DNA of 64,000 nt from an uncultured Desulfovibrio sp. (GCF_902477725.1 NZ_CABSIF010000012.1:1-64000), one strand, 5' to 3'; positions 1-8,328 are shown, counted from the stretch's first letter. Program-made: numbers and translations. The notes: a model not told the origin generated them from the sequence alone.

Positions 1-364
1 TTTTCATCCCAAGCTTGTTAAAAAAAATTTTAGTTTACTTGAAAAAAATTTTTTATAGGTGTAATCTACTTGATTTAGTTAAATAAAATTAGGTTAATCC
101 AGATTAAGTTTACTGTATTGTTTCCATCTGACATCTTTGCATTTTTTGTAATTTTGAGTATCAGGGGGGTCACCGTACACCTTGACTATGTCGGCTATTG
201 TGATCAATTCCTGATTACAACGGTCAGATTTGTCTCAGGCGTCGGCCCATTAAAAGGAGAGGTTGCAGGCAGGCAGACGCATGCCGGGCTTGAAAGCGTG
301 TCGGCTGTGCCGGCCGCAACTAACCCACGATCTAGCGGCATCTTGACCCCACGGGAGTAAACGC
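1..364. other. AT-rich upstream region of the redox module, no gene
   Basis: The first ~150 bases are strongly AT-rich and the rest approaches normal composition. I see no credible protein gene; the open frame at 118-360 needs a TTG start, lacks a ribosome site and has no recognisable product. The segment most likely carries the promoter and operator of the cytochrome b gene at 365 (see the dyad at 198-220). No -35/-10 pair stands out enough to place a transcription start. Confidence 0.5.
198..220. promoter_or_regulatory. Inverted repeat, candidate operator upstream of the redox module
   Basis: Half-sites TTGTGATCA (198-206) and TGATTACAA (212-220) are reverse complements at 8 of 9 positions and are separated by 5 bases. 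It resembles sites of CRP/FNR-type or Rex-type regulators in its TTGTGA/TTACAA ends, but the spacing fits neither family's usual site. It lies 145 bases before the start codon at 365. Assignment to a regulator is inference. Confidence 0.35.
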
Positions 365-1303
365 ATGACCACACTTTTTTACATTCTTGGCTATCTGGCG
401 GTAGCTGGCTTTTTCTGCATGGCCTACCTCAAGATCAAATCGTATCTTGCAGCCAGCCCCCTGCACGTACGCTGGGAACTGTACCCCGTGCCTCACGAAG
501 GCTCCAAGACGGTGTACGGCGGCAGCTTTATGGAAGAAAAGGACTGGTGGACCAAGCCTCGTCACATCGCTCACATGGGCGACGTCAAGGCCCTGCTGAC
601 CGAAGTGCTTTTTCTGCACGCCACCTTTGAACACAACCTCAAACTTTGGGTGCGCACTTACCCCTTCCATGTGGGCATGTACATGCTCATGGGTGGCACC
701 ATCGTGGTGTTGTTTGCCGCCATTGCGCAGGTTCTGGGCCTCAACCCCCAGGGCGGTCTGATGATCTTTGTCGGCAACATCATCAGCGCCTGTGCCCTGG
801 CTGGCACACTGTGCATCATTGTGGGCGGCGTCAGCCTTATTTTGCGCCGTCGCGCCGATGAAGGCCTGCGCCGCTACAGCACCCCCGAGCACTACTTCAA
901 CCTGCTTGTCTTCGTGCTCTTCGGCGTGCTGGGCCTGGCTGCCTGGGCTTCCGCTCCTTCCTACTTCGAGCTGGCCCGCACCTTCATGCACAACTTGATC
1001 ACGTTCCACTTTGCCCCGCAGACCAACGTGCTGTTCAGCCTGCACCTGCTGGTGGGCTTCTTCCTGCTGATATGGATTCCCATGACCCACATGGGCCACG
1101 TCTTCATGAAGTACTTCACCTACCACGACATCCGCTGGGGTGACGAACCCACCAACTACAGCCCCAAAAACCAGCAGAAGATCATGGACGCCCTGAAGTT
1201 CAACGTCACGTGGTCTGCCGATCATATCAATGGCGATGGCCAGCCCAAGACCTGGGTGGACGTGGCCACCACAAATCCCGCAGCCCCCAAGAAGGAAGAC
1301 TAG
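365..1303 (+). CDS. NarI/DsrM/TmcC-like membrane cytochrome b subunit
   Basis: A 312-residue integral membrane protein with about five to six hydrophobic helices, among them one near the N-terminus and two near the C-terminus. Several His residues lie in or next to the helices (for instance FEHNLKLW, YPFHVGMY, FSLHLLVGF, THMGHVF), as expected for a heme b quinol-oxidising subunit of the nitrate reductase gamma/DsrM/TmcC type. It would pass electrons between the menaquinone pool and the cytoplasmic iron-sulfur partner encoded 11 bases downstream. The start at 365 follows a GGGAG ribosome site. The family assignment is from the overall pattern; I cannot tell a DsrM from a TmcC relative by eye. 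Confidence 0.75.
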   Translation: MTTLFYILGYLAVAGFFCMAYLKIKSYLAASPLHVRWELYPVPHEGSKTVYGGSFMEEKDWWTKPRHIAHMGDVKALLTEVLFLHATFEHNLKLWVRTYPFHVGMYMLMGGTIVVLFAAIAQVLGLNPQGGLMIFVGNIISACALAGTLCIIVGGVSLILRRRADEGLRRYSTPEHYFNLLVFVLFGVLGLAAWASAPSYFELARTFMHNLITFHFAPQTNVLFSLHLLVGFFLLIWIPMTHMGHVFMKYFTYHDIRWGDEPTNYSPKNQQKIMDALKFNVTWSADHINGDGQPKTWVDVATTNPAAPKKED

Positions 1304-1314
1304 GGAGTTCCACA

Positions 1315-2910
1315 ATGAAAGATAATCTGCAATTGAAAGATGTTTCCACTGCCGAAGGGCAGATGGTCAGCATTGACCTCAAGGATATTCCTGAGCTTCC
1401 CCTGGACGTGCACACCATGCCCTGGAAGCCCTTCACCGATGAACAGAAGCAGAACACCGCCTGCATCCTTGACGATGTGTGCGTGCTGAACATTCCTGTG
1501 CCCAAGAACAAGGAAGAAGAAGAGGAACTGGTCAACAAGTTCCTCAACGGCATGCGCAAGCTGTTCACCAAGGAAAACAACTGGACCTTCCTGCCCATGC
1601 TCGAAACCAGCATGGACTACTGCGCCCAGTGCAACTCCTGTTCTGATGCCTGCCATCTGTACGAAATGTCGGGCAAGAACGAAATGTACCGGCCCAACTT
1701 CCGGTCTGAAATCTTCCGCCGCATTTACAAGCAGTATGTGAAGAAAGAACCCTTTGCCAAATGGCGCTACGGCGACATGGGCCTGAACTGGAAGACCGTG
1801 GCCCGCCTGGGCGAGCTGGCCTACCGCTGCAACCTTTGCCGTCGCTGCGCGCAGACCTGCCCCATCGGTGTGGACAACGGCCTGCTGGCCCGCGAAATCC
1901 GCAAGCTTTTCAGCCAGGAGATGGGCATCTACGCCCGCGAACTGCACGAAAAAGGCACCATGAACCAGATGAAGTGCGGGTCTTCCACCGGCATGACGCC
2001 TGAAGTGGTGAAAGAAAACGTGGAGTTCATCGACGAGGACTACACCGAAATCACCGGCGTGGGCATCCACACTCCCTTCGACGTGCAGGGTGCAGACATC
2101 ATGCTGCTGCACAACGCTGGCGAAGTGATGGCCTGGCCTGAAAACATCGCCGCCTTCTCGCTGATCTTCCAGGAAGCTGGTCTTTCCTGGACGCTTTCGA
2201 GCAAGGCTCTGGCATACGACGGCGTGAACTACGGCGTGTTCTACGACGACGCCCAGACCGCCCGTATTGCCCTGCAGCACATGATGGCCGCCAAGGAACT
2301 TGGCGTGAAGAAGATCGTCATCGGTGAATGCGGCCACGCCCACAAGGCCCTGACCGTTATCGCCGACCGCGTTATCCCCTTCGAATATCAGGTGCCGCGC
2401 GAAAGCTGCTATGTGACCCTGCACGACATCGTCATGTCGGGCCGCCTCAAGCTTGATCCTTCGCGCAACAACTTCCCCGTGACCCTGCACGACCCCTGCA
2501 ACATCGTGCGCCTCATGGGCATTGTTGAACCCCAGCGCGAAATCGTGCGCAAGATTGCGCCCATGTTCCGCGAAATGCCCTGCCACGGTGTGGACAACTA
2601 CTGCTGCGGCGGCGGCTCCGGCTTTGCCATCATGACCCGCAACAACATCGAGCAATGGCGCGGCAACATCTCTGGCCGCAAAAAGATGTGGCAGATCGCC
2701 GAAGCCTTCAAGGATTGCCTTGGACCGGAAACCCGCAAGTACATCTGCGCTCCCTGCTCCAACTGCAAGGGCCAGATCCGCGAAATGCTGGAACACAACG
2801 ATCTGTACACCAAGAACAACTTCGCATACGGCGGCCTGGTGGAACTCATCGTCAACGCCATGGTCAACGTGAACCCCGGGTTCATCAAGTTTGAAGGCGA
2901 AGAAGAATAG
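1315..2910 (+). CDS. HdrD/DsrK/TmcB-like iron-sulfur (CCG-domain) subunit
   Basis: A 531-residue cytoplasmic protein. Two [4Fe-4S] motifs are visible: Cys103/106/109/113 and Cys172/175/178/182. A C-terminal CCG domain supplies Cys395, Cys430-Cys431 and Cys478/481/484, the pattern that ligates the noncubane [4Fe-4S] centre of heterodisulfide reductase HdrD. An upstream CCG-like stretch (about residues 255-345) keeps only one Cys (GECGHA) and looks degenerate, as in DsrK/TmcB-type proteins. With the preceding cytochrome b gene it forms a two-gene quinone-linked (hetero)disulfide or thiol redox module. There is no JOP-type periplasmic partner and no tmcA cytochrome in the window, so the partner and substrate are unknown. 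The ATG at 1315 follows GGGAG; a longer frame from 1210 overlaps the upstream gene and is less likely. Confidence 0.8.
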   Translation: MKDNLQLKDVSTAEGQMVSIDLKDIPELPLDVHTMPWKPFTDEQKQNTACILDDVCVLNIPVPKNKEEEEELVNKFLNGMRKLFTKENNWTFLPMLETSMDYCAQCNSCSDACHLYEMSGKNEMYRPNFRSEIFRRIYKQYVKKEPFAKWRYGDMGLNWKTVARLGELAYRCNLCRRCAQTCPIGVDNGLLAREIRKLFSQEMGIYARELHEKGTMNQMKCGSSTGMTPEVVKENVEFIDEDYTEITGVGIHTPFDVQGADIMLLHNAGEVMAWPENIAAFSLIFQEAGLSWTLSSKALAYDGVNYGVFYDDAQTARIALQHMMAAKELGVKKIVIGECGHAHKALTVIADRVIPFEYQVPRESCYVTLHDIVMSGRLKLDPSRNNFPVTLHDPCNIVRLMGIVEPQREIVRKIAPMFREMPCHGVDNYCCGGGSGFAIMTRNNIEQWRGNISGRKKMWQIAEAFKDCLGPETRKYICAPCSNCKGQIREMLEHNDLYTKNNFAYGGLVELIVNAMVNVNPGFIKFEGEEE

Positions 2911-2930
2911 TTTCCCGACCGTGGGATAAA

Positions 2931-2963
2931 TAGAAAAGGGGGCGCAAGCCCTCTTTTCTATTT
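2931..2963 (+). terminator. Terminator-like hairpin after the redox module
   Basis: A 12-base stem AGAAAAGGGGGC with loop GCAA and arm GCCCTCTTTTCT, followed by ATTTATG, lies 20 bases after the stop at 2910. It is the first structure of repeat copy 1. The T-run is inside the stem, so strength is uncertain. The same hairpin recurs at about 3115-3142 and 3299-3323. Confidence 0.5.
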
Positions 2964-3384
2964 ATGAGCGTTGCCATCGGCAACGCGATCAGAAATCGGG
3001 AGCAGGCTGCGGCTTGCCCGCGCCGACGAGCGACTGATTTCTGTGTTTCCTGCCCGGCGGTCTGCCGCCGCTGGCAGCGCAAAACCCGTGCACGGGGTTT
3101 GTCATCTGTAATGATAAGAGGGGGCGCAAGCCCCCTTTTCTATTTATGAGCGTTGCCATCGGCAATGCGACCAGAAATCGGGAGCAGGCTGCGGCTTGCC
3201 CGCGCCGACGAGCGACTGATTTCTGTGTTTCCTGCCCGGCGGTCTGCCGCCGCTGGCAGCGCAAACCCCGTGCAACGGGGTTTGTCATCTGAATGATAAA
3301 GGGGGCACAATCCCCCTTTTCTATTTATGAACGTTGCCATCGGCAACGCGACCAGAAATCAGGAGCAGGCTGCGGCTTGCCCGC
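2931..3384. repeat. Tandem ~181-bp palindromic intergenic repeat, 2.5 copies
   Basis: Three head-to-tail copies begin near 2931, 3113 and 3294 (period 182 then 181); the third stops at about 3384, just before the end of the neighbouring permease gene. Copies are nearly identical. Each begins with a terminator-like stem AGAAAAGGGGGC/GCCCTCTTTTCT around GCAA, followed by a perfect GCGTTGCC/GGCAACGC hairpin, a longer-range CAGAAATC/GATTTCTG pair and a CAAACCCC/GGGGTTTG stem. It sits between convergent genes, as REP/BIME-type elements often do. No protein is encoded. The first hairpin probably terminates the redox module. Confidence 0.85.
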
Positions 3385-3388
3385 ACTT

Positions 3389-4408
3389 TCATTTGTCGTC
3401 CGATGCGTTTCTTGCAGCGCACGAAAGCCATATGCCCACCATCACGCAGGCCAGACCTGCAAGATGCGTCCACAGAATCTGCTCACCAAGCACCAGCCAC
3501 GAAAGCGCCACGCCGCTCAGAGGCACCAAACCTGTAAAGGCAGCGGCTGCGCTGGCCTGCACCTGAGCAATCCCCCGAAACCACAACACATACGACAGGT
3601 AAGAAACCGCTGCGCCATAGTAGGCAAGCCCCCAGATGGCTGAGGCAGACAACGAGGTAAAATCATAATCACGAGCCTCAAACAGGGCTATGGGCAATAG
3701 CATGACAAAAGCATAAAATGACACAATTGTCGTACGCCGCATGGGCGACATGGGGCAACAGCGCGCCTTGCTGAGTACGGAAAATGCCGCCTCGCACAAT
3801 ACAGCCACCAGCACAAGGCCGTTGCCCAGCAATGTGCGCCAGGCCTCGCCTCCGCTTGCTGGCGTGGCTTCCACACCAGCGGCCCCCTGCGCTGCCAGAA
3901 AAGGCGTAAGATTAATGGCAAGCAGGCCCAGACTCACGCAGGCTATGCCCGCAATGCGCCGCAGCGGGGGCCTCTCACGCAGCATGCCCCATGCCAGCAA
4001 GCCGATGACCGCTGGCGCAGCGCTGCTCATCAAGCCCGCGGAAGCCGCGCTGGTGAAGCGAAGCCCCTCAAAGGTGCAAATCCGGTACAGAGCAATGCCG
4101 CACAATGCCTGAAGCGCCAATGTTGCATGGGTACGCCCATCGAGCGCCCCCCTTTCACGCCGCAGCCACAACTGGGGCAGCATCACCAGCAGCCCTGCTC
4201 CAAGGCCCAGCCCTGCCGCAAGAAACACAGGCAGGCTGCCCACCAGCAACTTTCCCGCCACCACGGCGCTGCCAGCGATGCTCATGGCAAGTGTCAGGCT
4301 GATCCATGCTCCCCAGGGACGCGCTTGCCCCGATTGCACCAGATGTTGCGCTCCCCCGGCAGCTTTCTCAGCCGCAGCTCGTTGCGCACTGTTTTCGCAC
4401 ACGCTCAT
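3389..4408 (-). CDS. EamA/DMT-family permease
   Basis: A 339-residue membrane protein with about ten hydrophobic helices in two repeats, typical of the drug/metabolite transporter (EamA, RhaT-like) superfamily; the last repeat ends with AGLACVMVGIWL. It would export or import a small metabolite such as an amino acid, but the substrate cannot be read from sequence. The ATG at 4408 is preceded by GGAGAGGAAGTA; a longer frame to 4477 lacks such a site. It is transcribed away from the MocR-type regulator at 4565, an arrangement in which the regulator often controls the permease. Its 3' end abuts repeat copy 3. Confidence 0.85.
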   Translation of the reverse strand: MSVCENSAQRAAAEKAAGGAQHLVQSGQARPWGAWISLTLAMSIAGSAVVAGKLLVGSLPVFLAAGLGLGAGLLVMLPQLWLRRERGALDGRTHATLALQALCGIALYRICTFEGLRFTSAASAGLMSSAAPAVIGLLAWGMLRERPPLRRIAGIACVSLGLLAINLTPFLAAQGAAGVEATPASGGEAWRTLLGNGLVLVAVLCEAAFSVLSKARCCPMSPMRRTTIVSFYAFVMLLPIALFEARDYDFTSLSASAIWGLAYYGAAVSYLSYVLWFRGIAQVQASAAAAFTGLVPLSGVALSWLVLGEQILWTHLAGLACVMVGIWLSCAARNASDDK

Positions 4409-4502
4409 TACTTCCTCTCCTTTTGATGTCCGAACAATGCTTCGGCATGCTGAACGTCTTCCGACACGTATTGCCATCTGACGTTTGAGAGGCTAGCGTA
4501 GT

Positions 4503-4530
4503 AAAAGTGGTTTTGATAAGCGCCACTTTT
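4503..4530. promoter_or_regulatory. Inverted repeat in the permease/MocR divergent region
   Basis: AAAAGTGG (4503-4510) and its exact reverse complement CCACTTTT (4523-4530) are separated by 12 bases, so the half-sites are 20 bases apart centre to centre, close to two helical turns. They lie 35 bases before the MocR-type start and 95 bases before the permease start. A dimeric GntR/MocR regulator acting here is a reasonable inference. Confidence 0.45.
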
Positions 4531-4564
4531 TGGCATTTTCTACCATACCAATTGCAGGTGCGCC

Positions 4565-5986
4565 ATGTGGATCAGCCTTGATGCAGACAGCCCGCTTTCG
4601 CTGAACCGCCAGATCAGCGCACAGATCAGGGAACTGATTTTACGCGGTCATCTGGCAGCAGGCGACCGTCTGCCCTCCACCCGGCAACTGGGCAAAGAAC
4701 TGCATGTGGCCCGCAGCACTGCCATTGAGGCCTACGACCAGTTGCTGGCCGAAGGCTATCTTGAATCGCGGCGCGGCTCGGGAACACATGTGGCGCAAGG
4801 TATTCGGCCCCAGCCGAAAATATGCGGGCAAAAATCAACGCCAGATGATCATGCGCGCGCCGATGCCCGCACCGACCCGCCGGGATTTGTGAATTTTCAG
4901 TCCGGCATCCCGGCTCTGGAGCACTTTCCTGCGGCGGAATGGGGCAGGCTGTACCGGCAGGTTTGCGATACATTGCCCGCATCGGCCCTGCGCTATTGCA
5001 GGCCTCAAGGCGTTGCCGACCTACAGGTGGCCATTGCCGGATGGCTGCTGCGCATGCGCGGTTTGCGCGCTGCACCGGAGCAGATAATGATCACAACAGG
5101 CGCAACACAAGGTCTCAGGCTTGTGGCGCGCCTGCTCAACCGCCCGGATGCCCTGGCAATTGTGGAAGACCCCGTTCACCGGGGGCTGGTGGAAGTGATA
5201 TCGCGCGCCGGGTACGCCATTGAAGGCATAGCCGCAGACGCGCAGGGCATGGACGTCAGCCGCCTGCAAAGCCTCGCGGAGCAGACAACCCGCCGATGCG
5301 CCTTTGTCTATGTGACCCCTTCGCACCAGTATCCGACCGGGGGCATCCTCTCCGCGCAGCGGCGGCAGGGGCTGGTGGACTTTGCCCGGCAGCGCGACTG
5401 CATGGTGGTGGAGGATGACTACGATGGCGAATTCCGCTTTGAGGGAACACCTGTCAGCGCCCTGCGTGAGCTTGCGCCCGACAGAGTCATATATATTGGT
5501 TCGTTCAGCAAAATTCTGGCTCCTGCCCTGCGCATGGGCTTTGCTGTGATACCGCAGGATATGGTGCACCCCTGGGCAGAGGAAAAGCAGTACACGGATG
5601 TGCACACCGATGCGCTTTCGCAGCGCACGCTGGCCGCCTTTATCTCAAGCGGGGGGCTTGAGCGGCATATCTGGAAAATGTGCAAGCTGTATAAAGGCAA
5701 AAGGCTCTTCCTGCTGGAATGTCTGCGGCGGTACTTTGGTGACAGCTTCACAGCCAGCGGACAGGCTGCCGGGCTGCATCTGGTGGCGGGATTTCCCGGT
5801 ATCTGTTTTTCGGACGAAGTGCTCGCGGCCATGCGCGCACAAGGAGTTCGGGCCGTGCCGGTGGAGCACCATTCGCTGTGCCGCAACGGCGCGCACGCGC
5901 ACGAACTGATACTGGGTTATGCCCACCTGTCGGAGCAGTCCATGGAGCGCGGGGTACATGCCCTGCAAGAGGCCCTTGCGCAGTGA
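4565..5986 (+). CDS. MocR/PdxR-type GntR regulator with aminotransferase domain
   Basis: A 473-residue fusion. Residues 1-80 are a GntR winged helix-turn-helix (LAAGDRLPSTRQLGKEL ... YLESRRGSGTHVA). Residues about 107-470 form a fold-type I aminotransferase domain with the PLP-binding Lys316 in SFSK and the cofactor Asp in EDDYDGEF (283-290). MocR proteins use PLP as cofactor or ligand to control vitamin B6 or amino-acid genes; here the natural target is the divergent EamA permease. The ATG at 4565 begins the canonical N-terminus, although the ribosome site is weak (GCAGGTGCGCC). The effector is unknown. Confidence 0.88.
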   Translation: MWISLDADSPLSLNRQISAQIRELILRGHLAAGDRLPSTRQLGKELHVARSTAIEAYDQLLAEGYLESRRGSGTHVAQGIRPQPKICGQKSTPDDHARADARTDPPGFVNFQSGIPALEHFPAAEWGRLYRQVCDTLPASALRYCRPQGVADLQVAIAGWLLRMRGLRAAPEQIMITTGATQGLRLVARLLNRPDALAIVEDPVHRGLVEVISRAGYAIEGIAADAQGMDVSRLQSLAEQTTRRCAFVYVTPSHQYPTGGILSAQRRQGLVDFARQRDCMVVEDDYDGEFRFEGTPVSALRELAPDRVIYIGSFSKILAPALRMGFAVIPQDMVHPWAEEKQYTDVHTDALSQRTLAAFISSGGLERHIWKMCKLYKGKRLFLLECLRRYFGDSFTASGQAAGLHLVAGFPGICFSDEVLAAMRAQGVRAVPVEHHSLCRNGAHAHELILGYAHLSEQSMERGVHALQEALAQ

Positions 5987-6166
5987 GCAGACAGTTTTAA
6001 TGGAATATCATTTTTTGCAAGGCATCCGGCGGTTTGCCGCCCTGTGGCCTTTCAATCGCCGCGCCATGCGCGCATTGACAGGATGCCCGCAATGAGGCAA
6101 TAGAAAAGCCTTCATCCACAAGCGGCGCATCATTTGTGCGCACATCTTTTCTCGCGGAGGGCGGAG

Positions 6167-7297
6167 ATGAAAAAAGGTATGACATGGCTTGCTGCAATGG
6201 CATTCTGCGTGGCAATTGCCGCGCCCGCAATGGCTGCGGATCCCATTAAAATCGGCGTTGCCGGCGCGCACTCCGGCGACCTGGCCTCCTACGGCGTTCC
6301 CAGCCTGAACGCCGCCAAGGTTGTGATTGCCGAAGTTAACGCCAACGGCGGCGTGCTTGGCCGTCAGATTGAACTGATCGCCCAGGATGACCAGTGCAAG
6401 CCTGAACTGGCCACCAACGCGGCCACCAAGCTTATTTCCGAAAAGGTGAACGTGGTCATGGGCCACATCTGCTCCGGCGCGACCAAGGCTACCCTGCCTT
6501 TGTACACCGAAGCCAAGATCGTCTCCATGTCGCCTTCTGCCACGACCCCCAGCCTTACCGAAAGCGGCACCAACCCCTATTTCTTCCGCACCATCGCCAA
6601 CGACAAGGCCCAGGCCAAGTTGACCAGCGACTTTATCCTGAACGGCCTCAAGGCCAAGAAGGTCGCCTACCTGCATGACAATGGCGACTACGGCAAGGGC
6701 TTTGTGGACAACAATCGCGAAGCCCTTGAAAAGGCTGGCGTGGAAACCGTTCTGTACGAAGCCGTTACGCCTGACGCTGTTGACTTTTCTGCCGTTGTGC
6801 GCAAACTGCGCCGCGCCCAGCCCGACATTCTCGTGTTCGGCGGCTACCAGCCCACCGCTTCCAAGCTGTTGCAGCAGATGCGCCGCGACCGCGTGACCAC
6901 CGCCATGATCGGCCCCGACGGCCTCAAGGACGATGCCTTCATCAAGATGGCTGGCAAGGACGCCGAAGGCGTGTACGCCTCCTATCCCAAGGACACCAGT
7001 AACTTGCCCGCTTACAAGCATGCCCATGAAGGCCATGTGAAGATGTTCGGCAGCGATCCCGGTTCCTTCTACTACAACGGCTACGCCGCCACCCAGGCTC
7101 TGGTGAACGCCATTGCCAAGGCTGGCTCCACCGATGCCGCCAAGGTTGTGGAAGCCCTGCGCACCAACCCAGTGGAAACCCCGCTGGGCAAGCTGACCTT
7201 CAGCAAGACCGGCGATGCCGCCGGTATGGGCCTTTCCATCTACCAGATCAAAGATGGCAAGTTCGTAGAGCTTAATCACAGCATTACCCTGGACTAA
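6167..7297 (+). CDS. livK: Branched-chain amino-acid ABC transporter, periplasmic binding protein
   Basis: A 376-residue periplasmic binding protein of the LivJ/LivK (type I, Leu/Ile/Val-binding) family. Residues 1-23 are a signal peptide ending AMA|ADP. The mature start DPIKIGVAGAHSGDLASYG and the later TPSLTESGTNPYFFRT are family hallmarks. It delivers ligand to the LivHM/LivGF importer encoded just downstream. The ATG at 6167 follows GGAGGGCGGAG; the frame opens earlier but without a ribosome site. Specificity could be leucine/isoleucine/valine or another amino acid or amide; sequence alone does not decide. Confidence 0.9.
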   Translation: MKKGMTWLAAMAFCVAIAAPAMAADPIKIGVAGAHSGDLASYGVPSLNAAKVVIAEVNANGGVLGRQIELIAQDDQCKPELATNAATKLISEKVNVVMGHICSGATKATLPLYTEAKIVSMSPSATTPSLTESGTNPYFFRTIANDKAQAKLTSDFILNGLKAKKVAYLHDNGDYGKGFVDNNREALEKAGVETVLYEAVTPDAVDFSAVVRKLRRAQPDILVFGGYQPTASKLLQQMRRDRVTTAMIGPDGLKDDAFIKMAGKDAEGVYASYPKDTSNLPAYKHAHEGHVKMFGSDPGSFYYNGYAATQALVNAIAKAGSTDAAKVVEALRTNPVETPLGKLTFSKTGDAAGMGLSIYQIKDGKFVELNHSITLD

Positions 7298-7304
7298 ACG
7301 TCTA

Positions 7305-7336
7305 CCGGGGCGCGGCCATGGCCGCGCCCCGGCTTT
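7305..7336 (+). terminator. 28-bp perfect palindrome between livK and livH
   Basis: Positions 7305-7332 are a perfect palindrome (arms CCGGGGCGCGGCCA/TGGCCGCGCCCCGG) followed by CTTTTC. As RNA it forms a very stable GC hairpin 8 bases after the livK stop. It probably acts as an attenuating terminator or mRNA 3' stabiliser, giving more binding protein than membrane components. Confidence 0.6.
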
Positions 7337-7417
7337 TCACGCATCGCCGGAAGCTGACGGCATTAACGGGACAGGCGGAACGAACAGGGACACCCCCCGT
7401 ACCGCGCGCGAGTTTGC

Positions 7418-8326
7418 ATGGACATCCAATTTTTTATAGAGCTCTTTTTCGGCGGTTTAACCCGAGGCAGCATTTATGCGCTGATCGCCCTCGGTTATAC
7501 GCTGGTTTACGGCATTATCGGGCTCATCAATTTTGCCCATGGCGAAGTGTATATGCTGGGCTCATTCACGGCCCTGCTGATAGCTGGCGCGCTTGGCGTC
7601 TACGGCTTCCCTGCTGGCGGCATTCTTATTGTGGCGGCTCTTGCGGCCATAGTCTGGTGCTCCGCCTACGGCTATACGCTGGAAAAGGTCGCCTACAAGC
7701 CCCTGCGGGGCGCGCCGCGCCTGTCGCCGCTTATTTCTGCCATTGGTATGTCCATCTTTTTGCAAAACTATGTGCTGCTTGCGCAGACATCCGACTTTGT
7801 GCCCTTTCCCAACCTGCTGCCGGAAATGAATTTTCTTGAGCACATTGACTATGTCATGGGCGCCAGCGACTTTCTCATTCTGATGGTCAGCACCTTTGCC
7901 ATGGTCTCCCTTTCGCTTTTCATCCGCTACACCCGCATGGGCAAAGCCATGCGCGCCACGGCCCAAAACCGCAAGATGGCCCTTTTGCTTGGCATCAATG
8001 CCGACCGCATCATATCCCTCACGTTCATCATCGGCTCCGCCCTGGCGGCCCTTGGCGGCGTGCTTATTGCCTCGCACATGGGGCAGGTCAACTTTGGCAT
8101 CGGTTTTCTGGCTGGGCTTAAGGCCTTTACCGCCGCAGTGCTCGGCGGCATTGGCTCCATCCCCGGCGCAATGGTGGGCGGGCTTGTGCTTGGCCTGGCC
8201 GAAAGCTTCACCACGGGCTATTTTTCCGGCAACTACGAAGACATGCTGGCCTTCGGCATTCTTATCCTCATTCTCATTTTCAGGCCCGATGGAATCTTGG
8301 GCAAAGCCACAGTGCAGAAGGTGTAG
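7418..8326 (+). CDS. livH: Branched-chain amino-acid ABC transporter permease LivH
   Basis: A 302-residue inner-membrane permease with about eight helices. The start FFGGLTRGSIYALIALGYTLVYGIIGLINFAHGEVYMLG is near-diagnostic for LivH; the conserved loop FTAAVLGGIGSIPGAMVGG precedes the last helices. It pairs with LivM to form the channel. The ATG at 7418 has no strong Shine-Dalgarno site. It lies 120 bases after livK, beyond the palindrome. Confidence 0.92.
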   Translation: MDIQFFIELFFGGLTRGSIYALIALGYTLVYGIIGLINFAHGEVYMLGSFTALLIAGALGVYGFPAGGILIVAALAAIVWCSAYGYTLEKVAYKPLRGAPRLSPLISAIGMSIFLQNYVLLAQTSDFVPFPNLLPEMNFLEHIDYVMGASDFLILMVSTFAMVSLSLFIRYTRMGKAMRATAQNRKMALLLGINADRIISLTFIIGSALAALGGVLIASHMGQVNFGIGFLAGLKAFTAAVLGGIGSIPGAMVGGLVLGLAESFTTGYFSGNYEDMLAFGILILILIFRPDGILGKATVQKV

Positions 8327-8328
8327 CC

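Noticed and set aside
198..220. Rex or CRP site as a firm call
   Set aside because: The half-sites look similar but the spacing does not match the usual Rex or CRP operators, so it is reported only as an unassigned dyad.
118..360. 80-codon open frame upstream of the cytochrome b gene
   Set aside because: TTG start, no ribosome site, no recognisable product; better explained as leader and promoter DNA.
1210..1314. Longer N-terminus for the HdrD-like protein from 1210
   Set aside because: It would overlap the cytochrome b gene by ~95 bases without a ribosome site, whereas the ATG at 1315 follows GGGAG.
332..1315. Long open frame antisense to the cytochrome b gene (and similar long antisense frames at 1300-2796, 6008-7279, 11501-12715, 14857-15834, 24003-25400, 26170-27528, 49789-50721, 51740-52858)
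   Set aside because: Each lies opposite a gene with clear family motifs; high GC at third codon positions produces such frames. They have His/Gly/Ala-rich, motif-free products and no ribosome sites.
2885..3346. Short open frames repeated inside the 181-bp repeat
   Set aside because: They repeat because the DNA repeats; they cross hairpins, have no ribosome sites and differ in phase between copies.
2931..3384. CRISPR array
   Set aside because: The period is ~181 bp with no unique spacers; whole units are repeated, so it is a tandem palindromic element.
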